DNA of 64,000 nucleotides from Acanthosepion pharaonis. Taxonomy: Eukaryota; Mollusca; Cephalopoda; Sepiida; Sepiidae. Shown here piece after piece: positions 54,012-64,000 of the stretch. The notes under the pieces are model-generated. The model was given only the letters and a program-made list of their open reading frames with translations. It was not told where the DNA came from and did no database searches. Within the stretch, counting starts at the first letter, position 1. Each line of letters opens with the position of its first letter. The DNA lies in contig CAHIKZ030005579.1 in assembly GCA_903632075.3 (NCBI GenBank), positions 80,001 to 144,000 of the forward strand, in the 5' to 3' direction. A program made the translations under genes and the position numbers.

Positions 54012-54312
54012 TATTATTCGAAAAAAATATGTGTGTGTTTGTGGATTAAATTCGGTAGACTGTACTCTTAGGTGCCGTCGATAGCTGTGCTAGCACGAAG
54101 ACACAAGTCATCGTGACCGAGGGTTTGAACGTGCTAACCTTGATCAGATAGCTGATCACGCTTTTCCCAGAAACTGTAGCCAAGGTCCGCTCATCATAGT
54201 TGCAGTATAAACCACAGCTGGGCTCTGTGGGTTTTGAACAAAGACAAATATGCCTGAGCAGGCGTCTGCAATAGGGATTGGATAACTGCCCGAATAGACG
54301 TGTATCCTCGAA
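54012..54312 (-). repeat. Dispersed repeat family R2, copy 2
   Basis: The minus strand reproduces the block order of 15640-15945, including GCAGACGCCTGCTCAGGCAT, GGTTTATACTGCAA and CGGTCACGATGACTTGTG. A (TA)n tract starts right after its 5' end at 54328. Confidence 0.75.
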
Positions 54313-54325
54313 TATAAGTGGCCAG

Positions 54326-54327
<2 letters not shown>

Positions 54328-54388
<61 letters not shown>

Positions 54389-54493
54389 AAAGAACAGTAA
54401 GATATAAAATCCGGTGTTCTTATAGATATTTTTTTTTTTTTTTTTTTTTTTTACAAAATAGTGCTCAATGTAAATTTACAGAGCATTAATATT

Positions 54494-54558
<65 letters not shown>

Positions 54559-54720
54559 AAAGAGCAGTAAGATATATAATCCGGTGTTCTTATAGATATT
54601 TTTATTTTTACAAAATAGTGCTCAATGTAAATTGACATTATAAATAAATTGATTTAAAATATGGTCTTTTCAGCTCCACAGTTCTAACCATGTTTCAAAA
54701 ATGGAAGCTAAAAGCCCCGA
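54328..54720. mobile_element. PLE-like (TA)n-flanked fragments, two tandem copies
   Basis: (TA)n at 54328-54381 and 54501-54555. After each comes AAGAAAGAxCAGTAAGATAT, ATCCGGTGTTCTTATAGATA and a GTGCTCAATGTAAATT block. The second copy continues into a CCACAGTTCTAACCATGTTT segment. The same sequence is present in inverse orientation at 60216-60430. Confidence 0.65.
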
Positions 54721-55344
54721 ATTTAATTTTGTAATTAAATTAAAGACATTAGTTCCATTTCATCCTCAAGCGAATTTTGGAGTAACTTTTTAATATAGAC
54801 ATAATGAACACCCAGACACCCCTCGTCTAGTAAAATGGATTCATCTGTAACCTTGGAAACATGAATTATGACTTTAAAACCCAGTAATTTTAAAAGTTAC
54901 TGCAAAAGTCATTCTCATAGAACGACACATTCACCATGCGTCCCTCACATACTGGCACCATGTATTGTTTACATTAATCACTCGTCCGATTTTATTTTCA
55001 TAGCAATGACATACTAGTCAAGAGCAGAAAGGCTCCTGCTGCTGCTATTAAACAGAGCATGTTTAAGCTTATGGCTCGGCTCCAGGAAGGTTTATAACCT
55101 TGGAAATATTTGTAACAGCTAAGTACTGAGGTTACAACATATAAAAGGTTGAATTAGATAGATAACTGACATCAGAGTGTAATGACTCAACATACAAATC
55201 CACGTCCTTATCATTCAAGTCATTTAGGTGACCGTCCAAGCTTACTTAAGCCTGGGCGTTACCTTACATTTGGCTCGGAAGATGCACATGTATTTTTCAA
55301 GGTATTTTTTTAGGAAAAAAGTGCATCTTGTAATACGGTATATA
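54721..55344. other. No recognised feature
   Basis: Unique-looking sequence without motif or long open frame. Confidence 0.45.
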
Positions 55345-55740
55345 TAAATCAAGGCTTGATAAGCCAACTCCATTCGTTAAGAAATCATCCAATCACAACG
55401 ATTTACAGATACTTGGCTACCATGTCAATGATAAAGATGCCGTTCCTGCTATGGGTAGCGAACTTCTTTCTGAAGAGACTGTGGAACAAAACCGTTCAGT
55501 AATACCAACATCAAGTCTGGATAAAAATGTGTCAATCCAGAAAATTCACAGATATTTTGATCCAGATAGTTGGAAAACTGTGCAACATGTTTATGGAACC
55601 TTGAGATTGTCAGCGCAGTGATTATGGGAGCTGTGTAGTTAGGACTTAAACAATATGGATTCTGTGGTCTGTGACTGTTGTCTTCAGTAGGTGCATCTGA
55701 AGTGTATTGGTAAGAGAACTATGTCCAAGGACAAGTAATA
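55345..55740 (+). pseudogene. Zinc-finger-like coding relic, copy 1
   Basis: Starts AATCAAGGCTTGATAAGCCA. Over two frames it reads AVPAMGSELLSEETVEQNRS, HRYFDPDSWKTVQHVYGTL, then LWELC-DLNNMDSVVCDCCL. The last part suggests a C-x2-C ... C-x-C-C arrangement like a PHD-type zinc finger. Stops interrupt it. Copy 2 at 56802 is very similar. The parent gene or transposon is not identified. Confidence 0.5.
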
Positions 55741-55744
55741 AGTA

Positions 55745-56575
55745 AAAAAAAAATGTAACGTAAAAAATGTTTAAAAAAAGTAAAATGAAAAATTGTAAAG
55801 TAAAGAATAAAAAAGGCAAAGTAAAAATGTTAAAAAAAATAAAAAAATGTAAAAGTAAAGCAAAAAGTAAAAAAAGTGAAAAAGCTAAAATTAAAAAGTA
55901 AATAATTTAAAAAAAACGTATAATATAAAAATTTAAGGTAAAAAGTAATTAAAAGTAAAGTAAAAAGTAGAAAGTTGAAAAAAGTAAAAATTAAAAAACG
56001 TAAAGCAAAAAGTTTAAAGAAGCCAAAAATTAAAGTAAAAGTTTAAAAAAGTAAAAAAAGGTAAAAGTAAAAAAAATAAAGTAAAAAGTAAAGTAAAAAA
56101 GTAAAATAAGTAAAAAATAAATTAAAAATTAAATAATATAAATAACATAAAATATAGAAAAGTAAGGTAAAAAGTAAAATAAGTAAAAAGTAAATTTAAA
56201 AAATCAAAAATTAAAAAAGTAAAAATTAAGAAAAATAAAGTTAAAGTTAAAAAAAGTAAAAGGAGCTAAAAGTAAAAAAATAAAGTAAAAAAAATTTAAA
56301 AAATAAACAATGTAAGAAGTAAAGCAAAAAAGTAAAAGGTAAATTAAAAATGTAAGGTAAAAAGTAATTAAAAGTAAAAAAAGTAAAGTAAAAAAAATAA
56401 AAAGTCGAAAAAGTAAAAATAAAGTAAAAGTTTAAAGAAAGCAAAAAATTAAAGTAAAAGTTTAACAAAGTAAAAAAAAAATTAGAAAAATTAAAAATAA
56501 AAAAATAAAGTAAAAAATAAAAAGAGCTAAAAGTAAAAAATAAAGTAAAAACTAAAAATGTAAAAAGTATAAAAT
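55745..56575 (+). repeat. A-rich low-complexity stretch, (AAAGTAAA)-like
   Basis: About 830 bp built almost only from A, with G and T in AAAGTAAAAAGT-type words and nearly no C on the plus strand. No fixed period. It separates the two zinc-finger-like relics. Confidence 0.92.
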
Positions 56576-56762
56576 ACTTCTAAAGATTTGAAACCTGCTT
56601 TTCTCATATTCTTTGTTCTTATTAAGTTAAAAAAAAAGTTAATTTTCGATATATTGCATATCTACAGTGATTAAACTAAAACGAATAAGCTAGTTTGCTG
56701 ATCCTGGTGAAACAGACACCAAGGCTATTTTGCCAATAAACATAAATAGAATTTTAGAACTA

Positions 56763-56770
56763 ATATATAT

Positions 56771-56807
<37 letters not shown>

Positions 56808-56808
56808 A
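56763..56808. repeat. (TA)n tract
   Basis: About 46 bp with one AAA interruption. Confidence 0.95.
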
Positions 56809-57180
56809 ATCAAGACTTGATAAACCAACTCCATTCCTTAAGAATGAATCCAGTAACAGGGATCGACAGATACTTGGCTACTTTTATAAAGATGCCATTC
56901 GTGCTATGGGTGGAGAAAATTTCTTTGAAGATTCTGTGGAACAAAACCGTTCAGCGTTACCAAAGCATGTCTGGCTGAAAATGTGTCAATCCAGAAGATC
57001 CACAGATATTTTGATCCAAATAGTTGGGAGGCTGTGCAACATGTTTATGGAGCCTTCAGATTGTCAGCGTAGTGGTTGTGTGAGCTGTGTAGATAGGATT
57101 TGACCAGCATGGATTCTGTGACTGTTGTCTTTAGTGAGTGCAAGAGAACCACGCCCAAGGGCAAGTTTGGGATTTGCAGA
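56809..57180 (+). pseudogene. Zinc-finger-like coding relic, copy 2
   Basis: Starts with AATCAAGACTTGATAAACCA directly after (TA)n and follows copy 1 closely: a KDAxRAMGGE-like block, NVSIQKIHRYFDP-like and VQHVYGAFRLS, a WLCELC-like block, then CKRTTPKGKFGICRDFYA, which extends further than copy 1. A final C-x-D-C-type ligand is lost. Frameshifts are present. Confidence 0.5.
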
Positions 57181-57224
57181 GACTTTTATGCCTGAAGTGC
57201 TTAAAATATTAAAATGAATATGCA

Positions 57225-57665
57225 ATACGATAGGTCCTGATCTGGCATCTCGTCTACAGTCGCTTTCTCACAGACGTGCCATGGCTTCCCTCTGTCTTTT
57301 CTACAAGCATTTTCACGCAACTGTTCCGTCGAGCTACTTGTTCCCAGACTGCATGAATTTAGGCGAGCTACTTGCCTAACATCTCGGTCTCACCTTTTCA
57401 CTGTCGAAATGGTTAAATGTAACCGTCTCTTCTTCTCTCGCACTTCCCGGCTGTGGATCTCCCTTCTCCTTACTTGCTTCCCCGATGACTATAATCTTCA
57501 AATATTCAAGTGTAATGTCAATCGACATTTTCTGATAACTTCATCTTGTTCACCCTCCTTATGTGTTTCCTTTCCCCAAACACACCTCTTTAGTCTTGTT
57601 CTCAATACTCTGTAATCCCTTGCGTGCTAGCGGGTCTCCTGTCTTGCTTGGGGTGAATTACTTTA
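57225..57665 (+). pseudogene. Jockey/CR1-like LINE 3' end
   Basis: The translation reads DLASRLQSLSHRRAMASLCL, YKHFHATVPSSYLF, then in other frames FTVEMVKCNRLFFS, the TSRLWISLLLTCFPDDYNLQ block and FKCNVNRHF, ending at the shared terminus CTTGCTTGGGGTGAATTA (about 57640). Better preserved at the 3' end than most copies. Confidence 0.78.
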
Positions 57666-57819
57666 AAGAAAAATTCTATATTTCTTTTAATAACTATTGA
57701 TGAATAAATAGTTATCATTAATATTCATCATAAGTCAATATATATGGCATAACCCTAACGGTATTTATTACATTCATATGTAATAAATACCGTATAACCC
57801 TATACGCTATTTATTACAT

Positions 57820-58585
57820 ACTAGCAGCATGGCCCGGCGTTGCCCGTGCTTGATTAAAATATAGTACGACTCATACAGCAATCGCTATCACTTGAATTAA
57901 AATATTTTTGCCCTTCCTTGCCTTTAATGGAGTGCCCTTTGCCGTGCTGATGTTGCTACATGCCTTACTTCTTGCCTATCTCACACTGCGAATTTTTTAT
58001 AACCTCTATACTAAACATTAAATCTGTTACGAAAAAAGAACTCAACAAAATGAACACATAACGATCAGCTTTAAAAAAAGGATTCGTAACTGGAAAAACC
58101 GAATGAAAAAAGAATGTTAACAGCAAATACTTTTTCACACCCAACCCAGTTCTGCGGAATCAGAATCAATGTTGAGTTTAAGCAAGCGAATGAGCCAATT
58201 GGAGTAAAGTGTCATGCAGATTTAAATTTTTCCCACTTGTGACGAATGCAGCTATCGATTTTTTTGTATGCTAGCATGCTAGTTAACATTTGTGTCAGTT
58301 AGCTGTTGGCTCTCACGCTGGCCAATAGAATCTTCCTGCCTATTCGTGGCTCTCACTCTGGCCAGTAGAAAATGGCCGCAAACTAAATGAAAACTGCCGT
58401 AGAAGCATGAAAAATCGATTATTTCCACTGTCGATGGGAGTTGGGAAATGCAAAGTCGGTCTTAACCTTCTCGCTAACTTGAAGCATATGCATGTAAATT
58501 TTGGTGCAAATCCATCGAAAATTGCAGCCGTGCATTCGTCACACACACACACACACACATCCTGCCTTTTATAGATAGAGATGGA
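57820..58585 (+). mobile_element. Unclassified retroposon-like element
   Basis: The start ACTAGCAGCATGGCCCGGCG and the end (CA)n then CCTGCCTTTTATAGATAGAG form a pair of termini I associate with a widespread invertebrate non-autonomous element. The first terminus recurs in diverged form at 51645. The inside has GTCAGTTAGCTGTTGGCTCT-type sequence and two GGCTCTCACxCTGGCCA copies. No coding sequence is recognised. Confidence 0.45.
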
Positions 58586-58774
58586 TGCTAATTGTAGACT
58601 TATATGTTTATGTTTAAATATGATTGCTTGTATGTCGTGAGTGGGATTCATGACGGTTGGCAAACCCCCCCCTCTACAACTTGAACTTTCAGTGCCAAGA
58701 CGCAAGGTGATTTGTCAGGAAAAATGTCCTGAAAAAAAGCCTCTTAGTATATGGGAAATAAGGTGATGTAATCA

Positions 58775-59065
58775 CTGGCCGCTCATATCTAAGTATGCCT
58801 GTTTCCCACAGACAATCCCTGTTGCAGACGCTTGCTCAGGCACATTTGTATTTGTTTAACAACCATAGAGCCCACCTGAGGTTTATACTGCAACTATGCT
58901 TGAGCGGGCTTTAGTTACAGTTTCTGGGAGAGAGCGCATAATCTGGAGTGATCAACAGTTTCAACAAAGGCCAGTACATTAGAAGCTTCGGTCACGATGA
59001 CTTGTGAATTCGTGCTAGCGCAATCACAAACGGCTTTCGGACAGTCCTGGCTACCCAATTTCAGT
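58775..59065 (+). repeat. Dispersed repeat family R2, copy 3
   Basis: Same block order as 15640-15945: TTGCAGACGCTTGCTCAGGC, GGTTTATACTGCAA, GTTACAGTTTCTGGGAG, CGGTCACGATGACTTGTG. Confidence 0.75.
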
Positions 59066-59640
59066 TTCCTGATAAATCGTCCATCGTAAAGTTGTCGGGG
59101 TGTCGTAACGACGATCCGAGTCAGAGTTTTACCTGATATTAATTATGCTCTCCCGTTATTAAGTAGAGAAGCCCTGATTTTATTTATTTATGCTCTGCTC
59201 GTTACTGGCATGTCACGATGAATAACAACTAAAACTGAACAGTATAGTAAACGATACTTCCATAGCTGCCTTAACTGTCCTGGTTTAAGAAACAGAATAA
59301 CAGTTGACCTGGAGAAAATCACCCGCGCCCCTGACATATTTACCCAGATACAGAATTGAGAATGACGTTGATTTTGAACTTTTAGACGCTGGTTTCTAGA
59401 TAGCTAGCTAGATTAGTAGACTAACAGACGTTAGTTCGTACTTGTCGAGGTTCTTTCCTATTTGTGGCCTTCTGCAAGAAGCCCATGCGCACTGTATTAC
59501 GCAGGGGTGGTGGTGGTGGTTGGTGAAGCGGATGACTACACGGAAATAGACAGATCGAAAAATAAAGAAAAAAGATAATAAAAACATTAGAGATAAAAAA
59601 AACGGGAAAAAATGAGTTTAGATATATTAAAAAAAAAAAA
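59066..59640. other. No recognised feature
   Basis: No motif. A short GGT repeat lies near 59505. Confidence 0.5.
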
Positions 59641-59654
59641 AAACATGAAGGCAA

Positions 59655-59705
<51 letters not shown>

Positions 59706-59736
59706 GAAAAAAAAAAAAAAAAAAAAATAAAATAAG

Positions 59737-59795
<59 letters not shown>

Positions 59796-59951
59796 AGACA
59801 TTGAAAAAAGAAAAGAAAAAAACACAAATAGGAATTATATATATATATATATAATTATTTTTATAAAAAAATTTATAACATAAGTATGTTCTTTTAAGAA
59901 TAGTAATTGTTGGTTATTGGAATTCATTCCGTGTATACCAATTATATACTT

Positions 59952-60026
<75 letters not shown>

Positions 60027-60186
60027 CTGTCCGAAGATAAATCCGGACATATTGTATAATGTAGACAGTTGGTACTTTGTATACATAAATTCGATATAAA
60101 TAAATAAATTTGATATAAATAAATTTCACCGACTGAAATTAAATAGAAATTAATTTTCACACACACACACACACACACACACGCAC

Positions 60187-60221
<35 letters not shown>

Positions 60222-60422
60222 ATTAATTGATTTAAAACCGTTACACAGTTCTAACCATATTTTTTGAAACATGGTTAGAACTGTGTAGCGGAAACAAACA
60301 TATTTTAAATCAATTAATTTATAATATTATAATATTAATGCTCTGTAAATTTACATCGAGCACTATTTTGTAAAAATAAAAATACCTATAAGAACACCAG
60401 ATTATATAGCTTACTGTTCTTT

Positions 60423-60490
<68 letters not shown>
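59640..60490. repeat. Second (TA)n cluster with PLE-like spacers
   Basis: (TA)n at 59659-59701, 59740-59791, 59837-59853, 59956-60022, 60189-60216 and 60426-60488, with a (CA)n at 60159-60183. The spacer 60216-60430 is the inverse of 54382-54700. Confidence 0.85.
60216..60335. repeat. Nested palindrome
   Basis: Outer arms ATTAATTGATTTAAAA and TTTTAAATCAATTAAT (about 60222 and 60305); inner arms CACAGTTCTAACCAT and ATGGTTAGAACTGTG (about 60243 and 60270). The RNA or DNA could fold into a long hairpin. Confidence 0.85.
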
Positions 60491-61165
60491 GGGAACTTTT
60501 TATATTCCTATACCCATTGAATAATTCAAAGATACACAAAAAGCAACGACTTTTATAAACTGAAGTAGCCACACCTATACATATATGAATACAAGCAAAC
60601 ACATGTATACATATGTACATACATGCAAGTACACACACGTGCACACACATACAGGCACACATGACAGACTAACGGACCAGATCTTCCTTTCGGCTAGCGA
60701 GAATTCAGTCTCTTTCCGTCTCCGTTTGACTCTATCTCTCTTCTTACTCTAACCATGACACTGGATCTAACACTTTGATCCCGTGACCATAATAGTACTA
60801 ACTATAAGCACCCACAAACATAAGGCAGTGTGGCAAACCTAAAGATATCTTATAGCGATAGTGCGAATAATTTTTGACTTACTGCATTTTGGGCTAACAC
60901 TATATTTTAGTATGTCTGCTTGATAATTTCTTGTTAACAAGCATTGGTCCTTTGCAGCAAGGATAAAACCTTCCGTTTCACCTTTTAACCCTGCACTACA
61001 TAGCCACTGATGTGTACGGGGTTTGTCTGCATCAGCTTCTTTGGTACGGGCAGAGTATTGGCCAGGAAGCGGTTTATCTTGCCATTGTTTCTGTATCTGG
61101 TCGGTTGCATTTGTTTTTGCTTTCTTTTTTATGTATTTTGCAGCTTCAATCGATGTATTGTGCTT
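60491..61165. other. No recognised gene
   Basis: Includes an ACACATACA-rich stretch at 60590-60665. An open frame into the AAT repeat (61010-61231) is not supported. Confidence 0.45.
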
Positions 61166-61167
61166 TA

Positions 61168-61173
61168 CTTATT

Positions 61174-61212
<39 letters not shown>
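61168..61212 (+). repeat. (AAT)n microsatellite
   Basis: About 15 AAT units. Confidence 0.95.
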
Positions 61213-61214
<2 letters not shown>

Positions 61215-61837
61215 TATTACAAACATTATAAAATTACTGAAATGTTTCGCTCATAGTCAGTTATATAGCTATGTCCAGAAAAGTAAATTCAAATGTTTTT
61301 TGGGTTTTTTTTATAAAATAGATACCTCGCCAAAAATGTTGTTTACAGAGAAATATCTAGATAGGTAAAATAATTTCTATGGCAACTTCTTTTTCTCTGT
61401 TCGCATAACGACTTATAATAAAGAAAGAATCATTTCAACATCCAATAGATTTAGTTGACTTGTCTTGAAAATCACCAGCCCAGCACCACTCCACCTAACA
61501 ACTTATGACCTCAAATCTAATGTCTTCCCTTTCTTTGTTAAATGGTAATTGGAAGTTGGTAAAGAAGTAGCTGTAGCCGATTCTGCTGGTGATACATCAA
61601 TAGATCCTATTAACTCTGTCTCTTCAGCAACTGATGATCTCAAATCTAATGTCTTCCCCAGCATTCAACATGTTTACCACAATAAAAATTCGCTGTAATT
61701 ATGAGCAATGCTTGTTCTGACCAGGCTATTGACGCATTCACCGATGCATTTGTTAAAACATTGGTGTCTGGCAGTGCTGGCCCGTTTCGGAAAAAATAGG
61801 AAATTTCTATTTACTGGAAATAAATAATTATAAATGG
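61213..61837. other. Unrecognised, with a short duplication
   Basis: CTCAAATCTAATGTCTTCCC occurs at 61511 and 61639. No protein motif. Confidence 0.45.
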
Positions 61838-62075
61838 CAGTGATTTCTCATGGGCGCCGCCATTTTTGTTTCGATCGGATGCTGTGCAGTATAGACTAAG
61901 CTAAACGACACGCACCAACATACAATATAATAAAAAAAAACACTGCAAATAAATAGCTATAAAGAGGCTGACCGTGATTTCTCATGGGCGCCTCCATTTT
62001 GTTTTTATCGGATATTTTGCAGAATAGTTTAAACTAAACGACACCCACCAACATACACTATAATAAAAGATGGCC
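61838..62075 (+). repeat. About 130-bp tandem duplication
   Basis: GTGATTTCTCATGGGCGCC starts copies near 61840 and 61974. Both continue through a CCATTTT...TCGGAT block, CTAAACGACACxCACCAACA and a TATAATAAAA end. Unclassified. Confidence 0.75.
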
Positions 62076-62109
62076 TTCTAAGTCAACATAATAAAACATA
62101 CGTAAAAAG

Positions 62110-64000
62110 ACAGGTTGTATATTATTGCTATATGTCTATATAGGTTTGGAAATAGTACGATTCACTGCAAAACCTACCCAAGCGATCATCACCCGCTTAT
62201 ATGTAAACTAAATGTGAAACTGCGGACATTGAAGAAGCCTAACGCAGCACCCAAACTGCAATACAACAAACTCCTGAGCGATTTTAACCTAAAAGAAAAA
62301 TACATAGACACTGTGAAAAGAAGATACAAGACACAAAATGGAAACTCGAAATGGGATGCACTAAGAGCGACGTCAGCAAACGATTTAATCCCAAAGGAGA
62401 CAGGACGAAGAAGAAACGAATGGATGACTGATGAGATTCTCGATATGATGGAAAGAAAACGGAAAACTCGGCCAAGATGCGGAATGGATAACAAAAAATT
62501 ACACAATGAAATAAGGACCAAATGCAGGCAAGCTAAAGAAGAATGGCTAAGCAAAAAATGTGCAGTAATAGTAAGATTGAGTACAAAAGAGACATGCACA
62601 AACAAATAAGACAACTAACAGGACAAAAGACATGCTCGTCAAAAGCTGCCTTAAATCAACGCTGGAACGCTCATATTAGAAAAGGAAAAAATTCTTCAAC
62701 GCTGGAACGAGTACATTGGAGAACTCTTCCACGACATAAGGGAACAGCCAGCAATACACAGAGCTATCGACGGACCTGGACTTCTGAAAACCGAAGTAAA
62801 AGTTGTACTGGCCAAATTGAACAGAAACAAGGCGGCAGGGCCAGACGGAATTGTAACGGAAATGCTGGGAACTTTAGATGACTTTGGTATAAACTAGATC
62901 ACCGAAATAACAAATAACATCTACAACAGCGGGTATATACCGGAAGACCTCAGCAGATCTGTCTTCATAGCTATGCCTAAGAAAAGAAGCGCAAACGAAT
63001 GCGAACTCCATCGAACAATAAGCCTAATGAACCACGTGACAAAACACATCATCCGTATTCTAATGAACATAGCACGCAGCAGAACCAACCCAGAGATAGG
63101 ACAAGAACTGTGCGGGTTCGTTAAACACACTGGAACAAGGAATGCTATATTCATGCTCAGAATGTTATCAGAAAGAGCGATGCAGATGCAGAAGGACGTG
63201 TACCTATGTTTCTTAGATTACGCAAAGGCCTTCGACAAGGTACGCCACAAGGATATGATGGAACTGCTCAGCAACCTTGATATATTCGGGAAAGATATCA
63301 GAATAAACCTATACTGGCAGCAAACAGCATGCATGCGCATAGGGAACGAGTTTAGTGAATATACAAAAATAGAAGGGCAATGATGTCTTCTCACCCGATC
63401 TGTTCAACTTATACAGCGAGACAATCCTGAGAGAAGTGGAAACCCTATCGGGATTTTGCAATGGCGGCCACAATCTTAATAACATCAGATACACAGATGA
63501 CACAGTACTGATAGCAGACACGGAAATGAAATGACAAAATCTTCCACAGAAGGTAGCGACGGAGAGTGAGATGAAGGGACTAAGCATAAACTACAAGAAG
63601 ACGAAGTGTATGGTCGTCAGTAAAAAGATGAACCCGAAATGCAATTTGCAGGTCGGGAACACTAGAATCAAGCAGACGCGGAAGTTTAAGTATCTGGGAA
63701 GCGTCTTGACAGAGGACGGTAAGTGCGACACTGAGATCCGTAGGCGTATCTCCAGGAAGACATTCCAAAAGTTGGGAAGAGTACTGCGAGGCAGGAGGAT
63801 ATCTTTGGTAAAAAAGGAAAAAAAAAATACTGAACTGTAACGTGACATCTGTTCTTTACAGCAGCGAATATTGGACGATTTCTTCAAAGATGAAGAAGAG
63901 ACTCGAAGCGACGGAGATGTGGTTCTACAGAAGGATGCTAAGGATATCATAGACCGAACATATTGGGATGGCCAAAAACGCATTTCAAAAGCTAAGCAGA
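62110..64000 (+). pseudogene. RTE/BovB-like LINE, younger copy, cut by window end
   Basis: 5'-truncated within the endonuclease: it starts near IHCKTYPSDHHPLICKLN, the SDH catalytic block with D-H-H in place of S-D-H-L. The basic linker (62250-62609) is open for 164 codons. The reverse transcriptase follows: AGPDGIVTEML (62837-62870), NPEIGQELCGFVKHTGTRN, DVYLCFLDYAKAFDKVRH (about 63201-63253), LYWQQTACMRIGNEF, then YTDD in place of YADD (63489-63500), KKTKCMVVSKKM and FKYLGSVLTEDGKCDTEIRR. Frame breaks near 62560, 62895, 63380, 63530 and 63840 mean it is dead, but gaps are small and identity to the first copy is high. Near 63966 it jumps back to an earlier C-terminal segment (AKNAFQKLSR). 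Confidence 0.88.

Noticed and set aside
58340..58705. 121-codon minus-strand gene
   Set aside because: It lies wholly within or beside the retroposon-like element, includes a (CA)n translated as VCVCVC, and has no motif.
8012..60662. Many open frames of YIYIYI, LSLSLS, NNNN or FLSFFLS repeats
   Set aside because: They are translations of (TA)n, (TC)n, (AAT)n and (GAAA)n microsatellites and carry no protein signal.

Overview
This window is animal nuclear DNA dominated by repeats. Only one intact host protein gene is convincing; nearly everything else is transposable-element debris, satellites and microsatellites. The mix points to a mollusc, probably a cephalopod: decayed RTE/BovB-like and Jockey/CR1-like LINEs, Penelope-like element (PLE) pieces with a YRDD reverse-transcriptase motif, Tc1/mariner and pogo-type DNA transposons, tRNA-derived and 5S-derived SINEs, and more than 20 long (TA)n tracts. 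The animal assignment is firm; the cephalopod assignment is inference from memory of family composition.

Layout. 0.4-5.9 kb: broken, partly re-duplicated RTE-like LINE with a SINE-like insertion. 5.9-6.9 kb: mariner and Jockey-type relics. 7.3-9.5 kb: AT-rich repeats and a possible solo LTR. 9.96-11.0 kb: an RTE C-terminus whose last 35 codons are amplified eight times. 11.4-12.0 kb: a dispersed repeat running into a 63-bp coding-type array. 12.5-20.5 kb: Jockey 3' ends, Tc1 and mariner relics, a LINE split by a mariner copy, and SINEs. 20.9-35.8 kb: a decayed satellite domain built on a TAATTTGATCA core (29-bp array, 68-bp array and scattered copies), broken up by LINE ends, MITEs and a Tc1 transposase carrying 25 in-frame copies of a 36-bp minisatellite. 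36.4-43 kb: PLE fragments, tRNA SINEs, a 107-bp repeat family and dense (TA)n tracts. 43.0-44.5 kb: cluster of a dispersed repeat.

45.6-47.1 kb (minus strand): an intact beta-1,3-galactosyltransferase-like GT31 gene with its coding region in one exon, a GC-rich 5' UTR with three upstream ORFs and a strong splice acceptor. It is the only clear host gene and no neighbour can be linked to its function.

47.2-49.2 kb: two composite 5S-rRNA/tRNA SINEs. 49.2-62 kb: simple repeats, duplicated unclassified elements, two copies of a zinc-finger-like fragment separated by 0.8 kb of A-rich DNA, and further PLE-like (TA)n clusters. 62.1-64.0 kb: a second, younger RTE-like copy running off the window.

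A recurring theme is local tandem amplification of retroelement 3' ends, seen in at least five element families. Three minisatellites have unit lengths divisible by three (36, 63 and 105 bp) and keep a reading frame open. I found no operon, CRISPR array or complete tRNA/rRNA gene. Family names come from motif recognition by eye; no database search or alignment was run, and boundaries of decayed elements are approximate to tens of bases.
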